The translations under genes and the position numbers were made by a program. Under the pieces are notes generated by a model that ran no database searches, was not told where the DNA came from, and saw only the letters and a program-made list of their open reading frames with translations. Below are positions 1 through 5,200 of a DNA stretch of 5,200 nt, piece by piece; position 1 is the stretch's first letter; each line of letters starts with the position of its first letter. Origin of the DNA: Holosporales bacterium. GTDB taxonomy: Bacteria > Pseudomonadota > Alphaproteobacteria > UBA3830 > JAIRMZ01. The stretch spans positions 1 to 5,200 of the forward strand of contig JAIRMZ010000101.1 of assembly GCA_031258355.1 (NCBI GenBank). The letters run 5' to 3'.

Positions 1-255
1 GCTCCTCGACGCGTCTTTTCGGCTCCGATGCGCCTGCGCCTTCCCGTAGAGCATCGGCATGACGGCTCTCTCCGCTGGATTGAGGAGAAACACCATTTGC
101 GTCCGACACATACGGAGCATCGTCTGGAACTGGCCATGGAATGGACCCTCCCCTCCCAGTGGTCCTGCACAACGATGATCGCCTACCGACACCACCCTCA
201 CCATACTTCCTCCCCTCCTCATATCGCTTGCGCTCTCTTGCTTAAAAAGGGGTAA
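1..255 (+). CDS. C-terminal end of an unidentified protein, possibly an outer-membrane barrel domain (5' partial)
   Basis: The frame is open from the first base to a TAA at 253-255, giving 84 residues with no start required inside the window; the other two + frames close within about 65 bases. The first ATG, at 28, is probably internal. I do not recognise the family. Seen: 11 of 84 residues are His, with a cluster HHPHHTSSPPH near the end. Stretches of alternating polar and hydrophobic residues (RLRLPVEHR, RLELAMEWTLP, CTTMIAYRH, IACALLLKK) are separated by turn-like segments. That pattern resembles the last beta-hairpins of an outer-membrane barrel, such as the translocator end of an autotransporter or of a barrel-tailed subtilase; this is inference. 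Against it, the protein ends in LLLKKG and lacks the aromatic last residue usual for barrel proteins. It is not AroQ, which often precedes accB in proteobacteria. Fairly sure it is coding, unsure of function. Confidence 0.5.
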   Translation, partial: APRRVFSAPMRLRLPVEHRHDGSLRWIEEKHHLRPTHTEHRLELAMEWTLPSQWSCTTMIAYRHHPHHTSSPPHIACALLLKKG

Positions 256-279
256 CACTTTTTACTAACGCCCAGTCTT

Positions 280-285
280 TATAAT
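280..285 (+). promoter_or_regulatory. Candidate -10 box (TATAAT) for accBC
   Basis: A perfect TATAAT lies 25 bases after the stop of the upstream gene and about 130 bases before the accB start. No good -35 hexamer is visible: the position 17 bases upstream reads ACTTTT. The call therefore rests on the -10 box and its location alone. Transcription from here would give a leader of roughly 120 bases that includes the hairpin at 337-360. Confidence 0.4.
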
Positions 286-336
286 TGTACGGGAAATAAA
301 ATAATCCTGATGCATTGTAATAGCGCACTATTTCCC

Positions 337-360
337 AGAGAGGCCGTGGGCTTCTTTCTT
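337..360 (+). terminator. Hairpin with T-rich tail in the accB leader (terminator of the upstream gene or attenuator)
   Basis: The arms AGAGAGGCC (337-345) and GGCTTCTTT (349-357) pair over nine positions, two of them G-U wobbles, around a three-base GTG loop. The run that follows is T-rich (TTTCTT), with part of it inside the stem. This has the form of a modest Rho-independent terminator. It lies 81 bases after the upstream stop and 55 bases before accB. It could end the upstream transcript or, if the TATAAT at 280-285 is used, sit inside the accBC leader. Which of these applies cannot be told from the sequence. Confidence 0.35.
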
Positions 361-415
361 GGAAAAGGCTTTTCTTTAAGATACCCTGCTTCAAGCCTCA
401 CCAAAGAAGGAGTCT

Positions 416-850
416 ATGTCCAAAATCGACGAAGAAGCGATACGTGCGTTAGCGCGTCTGCTGGAAGAGACAGCCCTCAGTGAGATCGAATATCAGACAG
501 AGGCCTTCAAGATTCGGGTCGCTAAATCCCTTCCTGTTGCGACAACGCTTCCCGCTTCTCCTCAAAAAATATCTACAATTCCAGAGCCTTCCGCAGGAGT
601 TTCTGAGGACCATCCTGCTAACATTATTACTTCTCCAATGGTGGGAACGGTATACCTTTCCTCAGCTCCAGGAGCCCCCCCGATGATTCATGTTGGAGAT
701 ACTGTTAAGGAAGGACAACCCTTGATGATTGTTGAAGCGATGAAAGTGTTAAACACGATTCGTGCGCCCAGAGAAGGTCACGTCAAGCGCCTTTGCGTGA
801 CTGACGGTCAGCCAGTAGAGTTCGGGGAACCGCTCCTGGTCCTTTCCTAA
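416..850 (+). CDS. accB: Biotin carboxyl carrier protein of acetyl-CoA carboxylase (AccB/BCCP)
   Basis: AccB carries the biotin that AccC carboxylates and that the carboxyltransferase AccAD then uses to make malonyl-CoA in the cytoplasm. The 144 residues show the usual layout. Residues 4-36 are the N-terminal helix and strand segment (IRALARLLEETALSEIEY). Residues 37-68 are a flexible Pro/Ala/Ser linker. Residues 70-144 are the biotinyl/lipoyl domain. The biotin-accepting Lys is K110 within VEAMKVLN (codon 743-745). The segment SSAPGAPPMIHVGD (82-95) occupies the 'thumb' position found in AccB-type carriers. Length is near the roughly 150-residue norm. The ATG at 416 follows an AAGAAGGAG run (404-412) at short spacing, and the N-terminus matches the family from its first helix. 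The TAA stop touches the accC start, so the pair is almost certainly one operon. Confidence 0.97.
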   Translation: MSKIDEEAIRALARLLEETALSEIEYQTEAFKIRVAKSLPVATTLPASPQKISTIPEPSAGVSEDHPANIITSPMVGTVYLSSAPGAPPMIHVGDTVKEGQPLMIVEAMKVLNTIRAPREGHVKRLCVTDGQPVEFGEPLLVLS

Positions 851-2230
851 ATGTTTAAGAAAATCCTCATTGCCAACCGTGGAGAAGTTGCTCTTCGGGT
901 TCTGCGTGCCTGCAAAGATTTAGGCATTTCTACCGTTGCCGTCCACTCGACCGTTGATGCCGAGGCTATGCATGTGCGCCTAGCAGACGAAAGCGTCTGT
1001 ATCGGACCGGCCCCTGCGGCAAAAAGCTATCTTAACCCTCAGGCTATCCTCTCTGCTGCCACCATCACGGGTGCAGAGGCTATTCATCCTGGATTTGGCT
1101 TTCTCAGTGAAAACGCCTCCTTTGCACAAATGGTCGCGGACCATGGTCTATGCTTTATTGGTCCTTCTGCCCACCATATCGCCATGATGGGGGATAAAAT
1201 CACCGCCAAGAGGACGGCTGTCTCTTTGGGGCTATCCCCTGTTCCTGGATCAGAAGGAGGGATAAAAGATCCAGCAACTGCCTGCGCTTTAGCGCGTTCG
1301 TTAGGATACCCTGTCCTGATCAAAGCTTCTGGCGGGGGAGGAGGACGGGGTATGCAAGCGATCTCCCAAGAATCGGAGATGGAGAGCGGTTACAATGCTG
1401 CTCGTTCTGAAGCACAGCTCTCCTTCGGAAATCCAGAGGTCTATATCGAGAAATACCTTGCCTGTCCGCGTCATATTGAAATTCAGGTCATTGCTGATCA
1501 ACAGGGACAGGTCGTGACACTAGGAGAGCGCGATTGCTCCCTGCAACGCCGCCATCAGAAAGTGTGGGAGGAGGCCCCTTCCCCTGTTCTTGAGGAAACG
1601 GTACGTGAGGCACTGTGCCAGCAGGTACGAAGCGCCGTTGCGGCTTTGGGCTATCAAGGCCTCGGGACCCTAGAGTTCTTGTATCAAGACGGTCGTTTCT
1701 ATTTCATTGAGATGAATACACGCTTACAAGTTGAGCATCCGATTACGGAATTCGTGACAGGAACAGATCTCGTGTGCGCACAGATCTGTGTTGCTGCCGG
1801 AGAACCCCTCGCTTTTGCGCAAAAAGATATCCTGCTCCAGGGGCACGCCATTGAATGCCGTATCAATGCGGAATCTCCCATAGATTTCCTTCCTTCTCCG
1901 GGAACCGTAACAAGTTACCATGCTCCGGGAGGGCCTGGCATTCGCGTAGATAGTGCTCTCTACGATGGCGCTATCATCTCTCCCCATTATGACAGTTTAG
2001 CGGCCAAGCTTATTGCTTACGGGCGAACAAGGACAGAATGCCTCTCCCGACTAGATAGGGCCCTTTCCGAATATGTTATTGATGGCGTGCAGACCCTTCT
2101 CCTTTTTCATCGTGCACTCGTTCAGAACCCGCAGATCCAAGCGGGAAACTATAACATCCGCTTTCTCGAGGAACATGCCGAAACCCTACGTGCTGCCGTT
2201 CAAAATCTTAAAGCTTCTGAAACGGCATAG
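851..2230 (+). CDS. accC: Biotin carboxylase subunit of acetyl-CoA carboxylase (AccC)
   Basis: AccC uses ATP and bicarbonate to carboxylate the biotin on AccB, the first half-reaction of acetyl-CoA carboxylase. At 459 residues it is slightly longer than the roughly 449 usual. Domains in order: N-terminal biotin-carboxylase fold (KILIANRGEVALRVLRA, from residue 4), ATP-grasp domain (about 115-325) and C-terminal biotin-carboxylase domain (about 335-445). Visible key residues, by comparison with E. coli AccC, are K116, K158, the glycine-rich loop GGGGGRGM (161-168), H208, the metal ligands E275 and E287, the EMNTRLQVEHPITE segment (287-300, with R291 and E295), and R337 in ECRINAE. The usual HPGYGFLSEN motif has Phe for Tyr at position 82. 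The VWEEAPSP segment (Trp239) resembles alphaproteobacterial versions. The ATG directly abuts the accB stop and has no good ribosome-binding site of its own, which suggests translational coupling. Confidence 0.98.
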   Translation: MFKKILIANRGEVALRVLRACKDLGISTVAVHSTVDAEAMHVRLADESVCIGPAPAAKSYLNPQAILSAATITGAEAIHPGFGFLSENASFAQMVADHGLCFIGPSAHHIAMMGDKITAKRTAVSLGLSPVPGSEGGIKDPATACALARSLGYPVLIKASGGGGGRGMQAISQESEMESGYNAARSEAQLSFGNPEVYIEKYLACPRHIEIQVIADQQGQVVTLGERDCSLQRRHQKVWEEAPSPVLEETVREALCQQVRSAVAALGYQGLGTLEFLYQDGRFYFIEMNTRLQVEHPITEFVTGTDLVCAQICVAAGEPLAFAQKDILLQGHAIECRINAESPIDFLPSPGTVTSYHAPGGPGIRVDSALYDGAIISPHYDSLAAKLIAYGRTRTECLSRLDRALSEYVIDGVQTLLLFHRALVQNPQIQAGNYNIRFLEEHAETLRAAVQNLKASETA

Positions 2231-2254
2231 AAAATTTCTTTTCCCCTAGAAGCT
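2212..2254. terminator. Weak inverted repeat across the convergent accC/porin 3' ends
   Basis: AGCTTCT (2212-2218) and AGAAGCT (2248-2254) are perfect 7-base inverted arms separated by 29 bases. The interval includes the accC stop and most of the porin stop codon. Because the genes converge with only 15 bases between stops, a shared bidirectional terminator would be expected about here. The stem is not G+C-rich, the loop is long and there is no clean U-run, so this is only a candidate. Confidence 0.2.
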
Positions 2255-3595
2255 GATTTTCGTGCCAATCCATCCAAAACTCCCAGAGTTATCCTCGAAA
2301 GGATTGGTAGAATTGCACCATTGGCGCTTTTCTTGGGTAGAACGTCCCTTCGTCTTGACATAATCGTATTCCGCAAAGATCGCGCATCCATCGATAAACT
2401 TATAGTCCAGTGTCGCTGTAATCACTTGCCCTGTCGTTTCATCATCTTTCTCTGCATATTTCTTCGTAGAGTAGTAGTATCCTCCCGCCACCTTCCAAGG
2501 ACCTTTTTCAAACGAAAGACCTGCTGTGATAACCTTTCCCATATTAGCTCCTTTCTTGATTCCATCTTTCGCATCCCTCGTATCCACATTCTTTTCCCCT
2601 TTGTTCATGAGGGATTTGAGATTGTCTGTGAAGCCAGCAGCGATTTTTATCCCTTTATACCCAAGAGTACATCCAACCTGATAAGCCATAACATCCTCTA
2701 CCGCTAAATCATTTATAGGAACTTGCGGTTTTCCTTTTCCCGTCCATCCACAAGCGGCAAAAGAACAATTGAACCGATCATCCGAACCATAACTGTAGAC
2801 CAAGGCAACGGTGATTCCATCCAAATAAAAAGCACCATTGCTGAGATCTTGACCGGCAGTCGGAGGTGCTGATGGGTTTGCTTGGTTATCGTCGGTTCCG
2901 GCACCGGCCGTTGCTTTCAAAGACTTAAGGTCTGTGGAATTTTGTAAGTTCCCCTGCATCAAGTATCCTGCCATATGGTATTGATAATTGACGTTCGTTA
3001 CGTTTTGAAGTCCTCCTAGCGCTTGACTATTAGGAGTATAAGAAACCCCAAATTGTACGCCCCTCCATACTGGCGACAGGTAGATGATTTTCGTGGCGAT
3101 CCCATCGTCCGCCCCACAACCTGTCTGCAATAACGCGCCTCCAGAAACGTTGAAAACACTGCTCAGAGAACCGGCAGCCCCTTCTTGCCCCCCGAGGACA
3201 CTCGTTCCGTCTACACTCAATTCATCTGCGGCACTGGACTGGTTCCCCAGTTGAATTTCTCCAAACTTTCCCGAAAAAGAAAGATAAGCTTGCTGTATAC
3301 CCGGACTTACTTGCACGATATTTCCCGCATCAACGCCGATTCCGACATTTCCGCTGACAGTTGTGCCATTCGAAAGCGTTATTCCAGGATTAAACGTAAT
3401 ACTTCCAGATACTAGGAAACAGGGATGGTCCTTCATGAAGTTCTTTTTTTGTGTACCCGCCGCGCCGACGGTCTGTAACTCTCCTCCTGTTCTAACGGAG
3501 AAACTGGGAGCAGAGGAAGCGTCATCATCAGCCCATCCCGGGAAGGGAAAGGTAATCAAAAGGCCGAATCCTATTAAGGGGAAAAGGTTTTTCAT
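2246..3595 (-). CDS. General (trimeric-type) outer-membrane porin
   Basis: Predicted 449-residue porin forming a diffusion channel in the outer membrane. Residues 1-22 are a Sec signal peptide: Lys near the start, a hydrophobic core LFPLIGFGLLITFPF, then cleavage after GWA before an acidic DDD. The mature part has the alternating strands and turns of a porin barrel, including the family-like segment GKFGEIQLGNQ (109-119), and ends in GWIGTKISF with the terminal Phe recognised by the BAM assembly machinery. Residues 220-252 are rich in Ala, Pro, Thr and Asp, and 324-353 are rich in Lys and Asp; both look like extracellular loops. The protein has seven Cys (59, 160, 277, 282, 309, 404, 427), odd for a porin. 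The start is supported by the signal peptide and by AGAAGGA eight bases upstream. It converges on accC and lies downstream of tRNA-Pro on the same strand. Exact porin subfamily and substrate are unknown. Confidence 0.88.
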   Translation of the reverse strand: MKNLFPLIGFGLLITFPFPGWADDDASSAPSFSVRTGGELQTVGAAGTQKKNFMKDHPCFLVSGSITFNPGITLSNGTTVSGNVGIGVDAGNIVQVSPGIQQAYLSFSGKFGEIQLGNQSSAADELSVDGTSVLGGQEGAAGSLSSVFNVSGGALLQTGCGADDGIATKIIYLSPVWRGVQFGVSYTPNSQALGGLQNVTNVNYQYHMAGYLMQGNLQNSTDLKSLKATAGAGTDDNQANPSAPPTAGQDLSNGAFYLDGITVALVYSYGSDDRFNCSFAACGWTGKGKPQVPINDLAVEDVMAYQVGCTLGYKGIKIAAGFTDNLKSLMNKGEKNVDTRDAKDGIKKGANMGKVITAGLSFEKGPWKVAGGYYYSTKKYAEKDDETTGQVITATLDYKFIDGCAIFAEYDYVKTKGRSTQEKRQWCNSTNPFEDNSGSFGWIGTKISF

Positions 3596-3603
3596 TGTCG
3601 TAA

Positions 3604-3610
3604 TCCTTCT
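3604..3610 (-). promoter_or_regulatory. Ribosome-binding site of the porin gene
   Basis: On the - strand AGAAGGA lies eight bases before the ATG at 3595-3593. It fixes the porin start in agreement with the signal peptide. Confidence 0.75.
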
Positions 3611-3633
3611 ATTTCGAGACCAAATTGATGAGT

Positions 3634-3662
3634 TTTATAATAAAGTTTTGATCAAAATACAA
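3634..3662 (-). promoter_or_regulatory. Candidate porin promoter
   Basis: Read on the - strand, TTGTAT (3662-3657) and TATAAA (3639-3634) are separated by exactly 17 bases. The -35 match is poor (3 of 6) and the -10 match good (5 of 6). Transcription would begin near 3627, leaving a leader of about 30 bases before the porin ATG. The surrounding region is strongly A+T-rich compared with the genes. The spacer contains the palindrome at 3646-3657. Confidence 0.4.
3646..3657. promoter_or_regulatory. Perfect 12-bp palindrome, possible operator of the porin
   Basis: TTTTGATCAAAA is perfectly self-complementary over 12 bases and sits between the proposed -35 and -10 boxes of the porin, 51 bases from its start codon. 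A dimeric regulator bound here would block RNA polymerase. The assignment is positional only; A+T-rich palindromes of this size also occur by chance. Confidence 0.3.
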
Positions 3663-3728
3663 GAAATACATACTAAACTCTTTGTAAAGTTGCGAAAATA
3701 ACACATGGAAATCAGTATTTAAGGAAAT

Positions 3729-3805
<77 letters not shown>

Positions 3806-3815
3806 ATGCTCCTAT

Positions 3816-3844
3816 GTCCTACTGTACAAAAAAGGGCATTTCAA
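3816..3844 (-). promoter_or_regulatory. Candidate promoter of tRNA-Pro
   Basis: On the - strand TTGAAA (3844-3839, 5 of 6 to the consensus) is followed after 17 bases by TAGGAC (3821-3816, 3 of 6). Transcription would begin a few bases before the mature tRNA 5' end at 3805. The -10 box is weak, so the call is tentative. Confidence 0.3.
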
Positions 3845-3855
3845 GAGAGCTCTTG
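3842..3855. repeat. Short inverted repeat between the divergent tRNA-Pro and fabD promoters
   Basis: CAAGAG and CTCTTG are perfect 6-base inverted arms around a 2-base centre. The outer bases of each arm overlap the proposed -35 boxes of tRNA-Pro (3839-3844) and fabD (3853-3858). It may be an operator, or only the natural symmetry of two back-to-back TTG-type -35 boxes. Confidence 0.3.
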
Positions 3856-3881
3856 GACTTCATCAAAAGAAAAAGTACATT
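3853..3881 (+). promoter_or_regulatory. Candidate fabD promoter
   Basis: TTGGAC (3853-3858) and TACATT (3876-3881) are separated by exactly 17 bases; the matches are 3 of 6 and 4 of 6. Transcription would begin near 3888, about 25 bases before the fabD ATG. It supports fabD as the first gene of its operon, consistent with the tRNA lying upstream on the other strand. Confidence 0.35.
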
Positions 3882-3903
3882 TCTCCCAGCGATTTTGGGG
3901 TAC

Positions 3904-3911
3904 AAGGAAGG
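3904..3911 (+). promoter_or_regulatory. Ribosome-binding site fixing the fabD start
   Basis: AAGGAAGG lies immediately before the ATG at 3913. It favours this start over the in-frame ATG at 3778, which lies inside the antisense of tRNA-Pro and has no such site. Confidence 0.75.
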
Positions 3912-3912
3912 A

Positions 3913-4854
3913 ATGCGTGCTTTTGTTTTCCCAGGACAAGGGGCTCAACGCGTTGGGATGGGACAAGCTCTCTATGAAGCCTTTCCTGCCGCTCGTGAGG
4001 TCTTCACGCGTGTCGATACAGCACTTTCTGAATCCTTGTCACGCTTGATTTTTCATGGGCCGCAGGAGACGTTGACAGAGACTTGTCATGCGCAACCTGC
4101 CTTAATGACGGTAAGCCTAGCGGTTGTTGCGGTTCTCGAGAAAGAAGGGGGATTTTCCCTAACACAAAACAGCGCTTATGGTGCGGGCCACTCTCTCGGA
4201 GAGTATAGTGCTTTGGCTGCTTTTGGCGCCTCGTCTTTGGAGGACACTGCCCAGCTTCTTCGTCTTCGAGGAACCGCCATGTCCCAGGCTGTCTCCCCTC
4301 AGATTGGAGGAATGTGCGCTGTTTTGGGTCTTGAGCGCACTGTGGTACAACGCATTGCAGATCAGGCAGCAGTGGAAGGTGTTTGTGTGCTGGCGAATGA
4401 TAACTGTCCGGGGCAAATCGTGCTAAGTGGCGAGAAAAAGGCACTAGATGTGGCAACAGGGTACGCCCTGGAACAGGGCGCGAGGCGTGTGATTCCTCTT
4501 GAGGTAAGTGCTCCATTTCACAGTCCGATGATGGCGCCGGCACAAGAAGCGATGAAAGCCGCTTTTGCGCGTTTTCCGTTGAAGGATCCTGCCCGTCCTT
4601 TGGTTTCTAACGTTACAGCGGAGGCTGTAGAGAAGGGAATGTTTCTGGAAGATCTACTGGTACAACAAGTCACACATTGTGTTCGGTGGACAGAAAGCAT
4701 CCTGTATCTTGCCGCACAGGGCGTGACACATTGTATCGAGGTGGGAGCGGGTGCTGTGTTAACGGGATTGATACGGCGTATTGTTCCCAGTATGCGTCTG
4801 AGTACGCTCAATACTCCCAAAGATATCGAGCAGTTTCTCAAAGACAACACCTAA
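3913..4854 (+). CDS. fabD: Malonyl-CoA:ACP transacylase (FabD)
   Basis: FabD moves the malonyl group from CoA to acyl carrier protein, supplying the extender unit for cytoplasmic type II fatty acid synthesis. From this start the protein has 313 residues, close to E. coli FabD (309). It begins directly with the family motif FVFPGQGAQ (4-12, oxyanion-loop side). Further landmarks are AQPAL (60-64), the nucleophile elbow GHSLGEYSAL with catalytic S94, R119 in RLRGTAM (binds the malonyl carboxylate), the catalytic H203 in SAPFHSPMM, Q252 in VQQVTHCVRW, and GAGAVLTGLIRRI near the C-terminus. The frame is open 45 codons further upstream to 3778, but that part is antisense to tRNA-Pro and is not FabD-like; the ribosome-binding site at 3904 and family length support 3913. 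fabG follows after 13 bases, so the two are very probably co-transcribed. Confidence 0.97.
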   Translation: MRAFVFPGQGAQRVGMGQALYEAFPAAREVFTRVDTALSESLSRLIFHGPQETLTETCHAQPALMTVSLAVVAVLEKEGGFSLTQNSAYGAGHSLGEYSALAAFGASSLEDTAQLLRLRGTAMSQAVSPQIGGMCAVLGLERTVVQRIADQAAVEGVCVLANDNCPGQIVLSGEKKALDVATGYALEQGARRVIPLEVSAPFHSPMMAPAQEAMKAAFARFPLKDPARPLVSNVTAEAVEKGMFLEDLLVQQVTHCVRWTESILYLAAQGVTHCIEVGAGAVLTGLIRRIVPSMRLSTLNTPKDIEQFLKDNT

Positions 4855-4855
4855 A

Positions 4856-4862
4856 AAGGAGG
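4856..4862 (+). promoter_or_regulatory. Strong ribosome-binding site of fabG
   Basis: AAGGAGG, a full anti-16S match, begins two bases after the fabD stop and lies five bases before the fabG ATG at 4868. It fixes the fabG start and shows that fabG has its own initiation signal within the fabD transcript. Confidence 0.85.
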
Positions 4863-4867
4863 AAGGT

Positions 4868-5200
4868 ATGCCGAATTTAAAAGGAAAAGTTGCTTTAGTG
4901 ACCGGAGCGACAGGGGCTATCGGTCAGGCCATCGCTCGCGCCTTTCATGCCGCGCAAGCAACGGTCGCTCTTTCCGGGACAAAACGAGAAGTTCTTGCGG
5001 ACTTTGCGAATCTTTTCGAGGATCGTATGCATAATTTCCCCTGCAACCTCTCTGATGAAGAAGCGGCAGAAAAGCTGATTCCTAACGTCGAACAAAGTCT
5101 GGGGAGTGTCGATATTCTCGTTAACAATGCGGGAGCGATTCGTGACGGATTGCTCATGCGTTTGTCTGATGAGGAATGGAATCATGTCCTAAGTGTCAAC
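4868..5200 (+). CDS. fabG: 3-oxoacyl-ACP reductase (FabG), 3' partial
   Basis: FabG is an NADPH-dependent short-chain dehydrogenase that reduces 3-ketoacyl-ACP to 3-hydroxyacyl-ACP in each elongation cycle. The 111 residues present are the N-terminal part of a protein usually about 245 long; the frame is still open at the window end. Visible are the first Rossmann strand KVALVTGATGAIGQAIARAF (6-25) with the dinucleotide-binding TGxxxGxG-type motif (TGATGAIG, 13-20), the VDILVNNAGAIRDGLLMRLS segment (80-99) containing the NNAG motif, and EEWNHVLSVN, whose last Asn (111) corresponds to the structural/catalytic Asn of the family. The catalytic Ser, Tyr and Lys would lie beyond the window. The RDGLLMRLSDEEW wording is characteristic of FabG rather than other short-chain dehydrogenases, and the position after fabD agrees. 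acpP and fabF are the usual next genes. Confidence 0.95.
   Translation, partial: MPNLKGKVALVTGATGAIGQAIARAFHAAQATVALSGTKREVLADFANLFEDRMHNFPCNLSDEEAAEKLIPNVEQSLGSVDILVNNAGAIRDGLLMRLSDEEWNHVLSVN

Noticed and set aside
242..268. A possible frameshift at the A5/G4 run near the end of the upstream gene, which would give a tail ending in an aromatic residue (KRGNTFY)
   Set aside because: An aromatic end would suit a barrel protein, but one short homopolymer and a few residues are not enough evidence. It would need read-level data and a full-length homologue.
2230..2243. A small A/T hairpin (GAAAA-TTTC-TTTTC) between the accC and porin stops
   Set aside because: A five-base, almost entirely A-T stem is too weak to support a terminator call.
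2321..2707. A 128-codon + strand frame inside the porin region
   Set aside because: It is the antisense shadow of the porin gene, which has a complete signal peptide, barrel pattern and C-terminal Phe on the other strand.
4004..4543. A 179-codon - strand frame opposite fabD
   Set aside because: It is the shadow of the clearly conserved fabD frame; its translation is rich in His, Pro and Arg with no recognisable motif.
4895..5185. A 96-codon - strand frame opposite fabG
   Set aside because: The + strand carries unmistakable FabG motifs over the same bases.

Overview
The window reads as a stretch of a Gram-negative, probably alphaproteobacterial chromosome. It holds housekeeping fatty-acid-synthesis genes on the + strand, interrupted by an outer-membrane porin and a proline tRNA on the - strand. 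The alphaproteobacterial guess rests on family-level resemblance: the AccC active-site segment reads QRRHQKVWEEAPSP, with Trp where E. coli has Val, and fabD is followed directly by fabG. G+C looks close to one half by eye. An obligate host-associated lineage such as Holosporales is possible, but the sequence alone does not prove it.

Layout: (1) 1-255, the 3' end of a + strand gene of uncertain identity, histidine-rich and with a pattern resembling the last strands of an outer-membrane barrel. (2) 256-415, an intergenic leader with a perfect TATAAT box and a hairpin followed by a T-rich tail. (3) 416-2230, accB and accC, the biotin carrier and biotin carboxylase subunits of acetyl-CoA carboxylase, joined as TAA|ATG with no intervening base. 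(4) 2246-3595 (-), a complete 449-residue general porin with signal peptide and C-terminal Phe, convergent with accC across only 15 bp. (5) 3596-3728, the porin upstream region with a candidate promoter whose spacer contains a perfect 12-bp palindrome. (6) 3729-3805 (-), tRNA-Pro(UGG) with encoded CCA. (7) 3806-3912, a divergent control region. (8) 3913-4854, fabD, and 4868 to the window end, the start of fabG.

Function: AccB and AccC carry out the first half-reaction of acetyl-CoA carboxylase, carboxylating biotin. The carboxyltransferase subunits, which make malonyl-CoA, are not in this window. FabD then moves the malonyl group onto acyl carrier protein, and FabG reduces the 3-ketoacyl-ACP formed after condensation. 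The window therefore contains two fatty-acid-synthesis blocks, with the envelope gene and tRNA between them on the opposite strand.

I found no CRISPR array, insertion sequence, phage gene, toxin-antitoxin pair or evident new defence or biosynthetic system. The points worth a second look are regulatory (zero-gap accBC junction, hairpin in the accB leader, palindrome in the porin promoter, back-to-back tRNA/fabD promoters) and one protein feature (a porin with seven cysteines).
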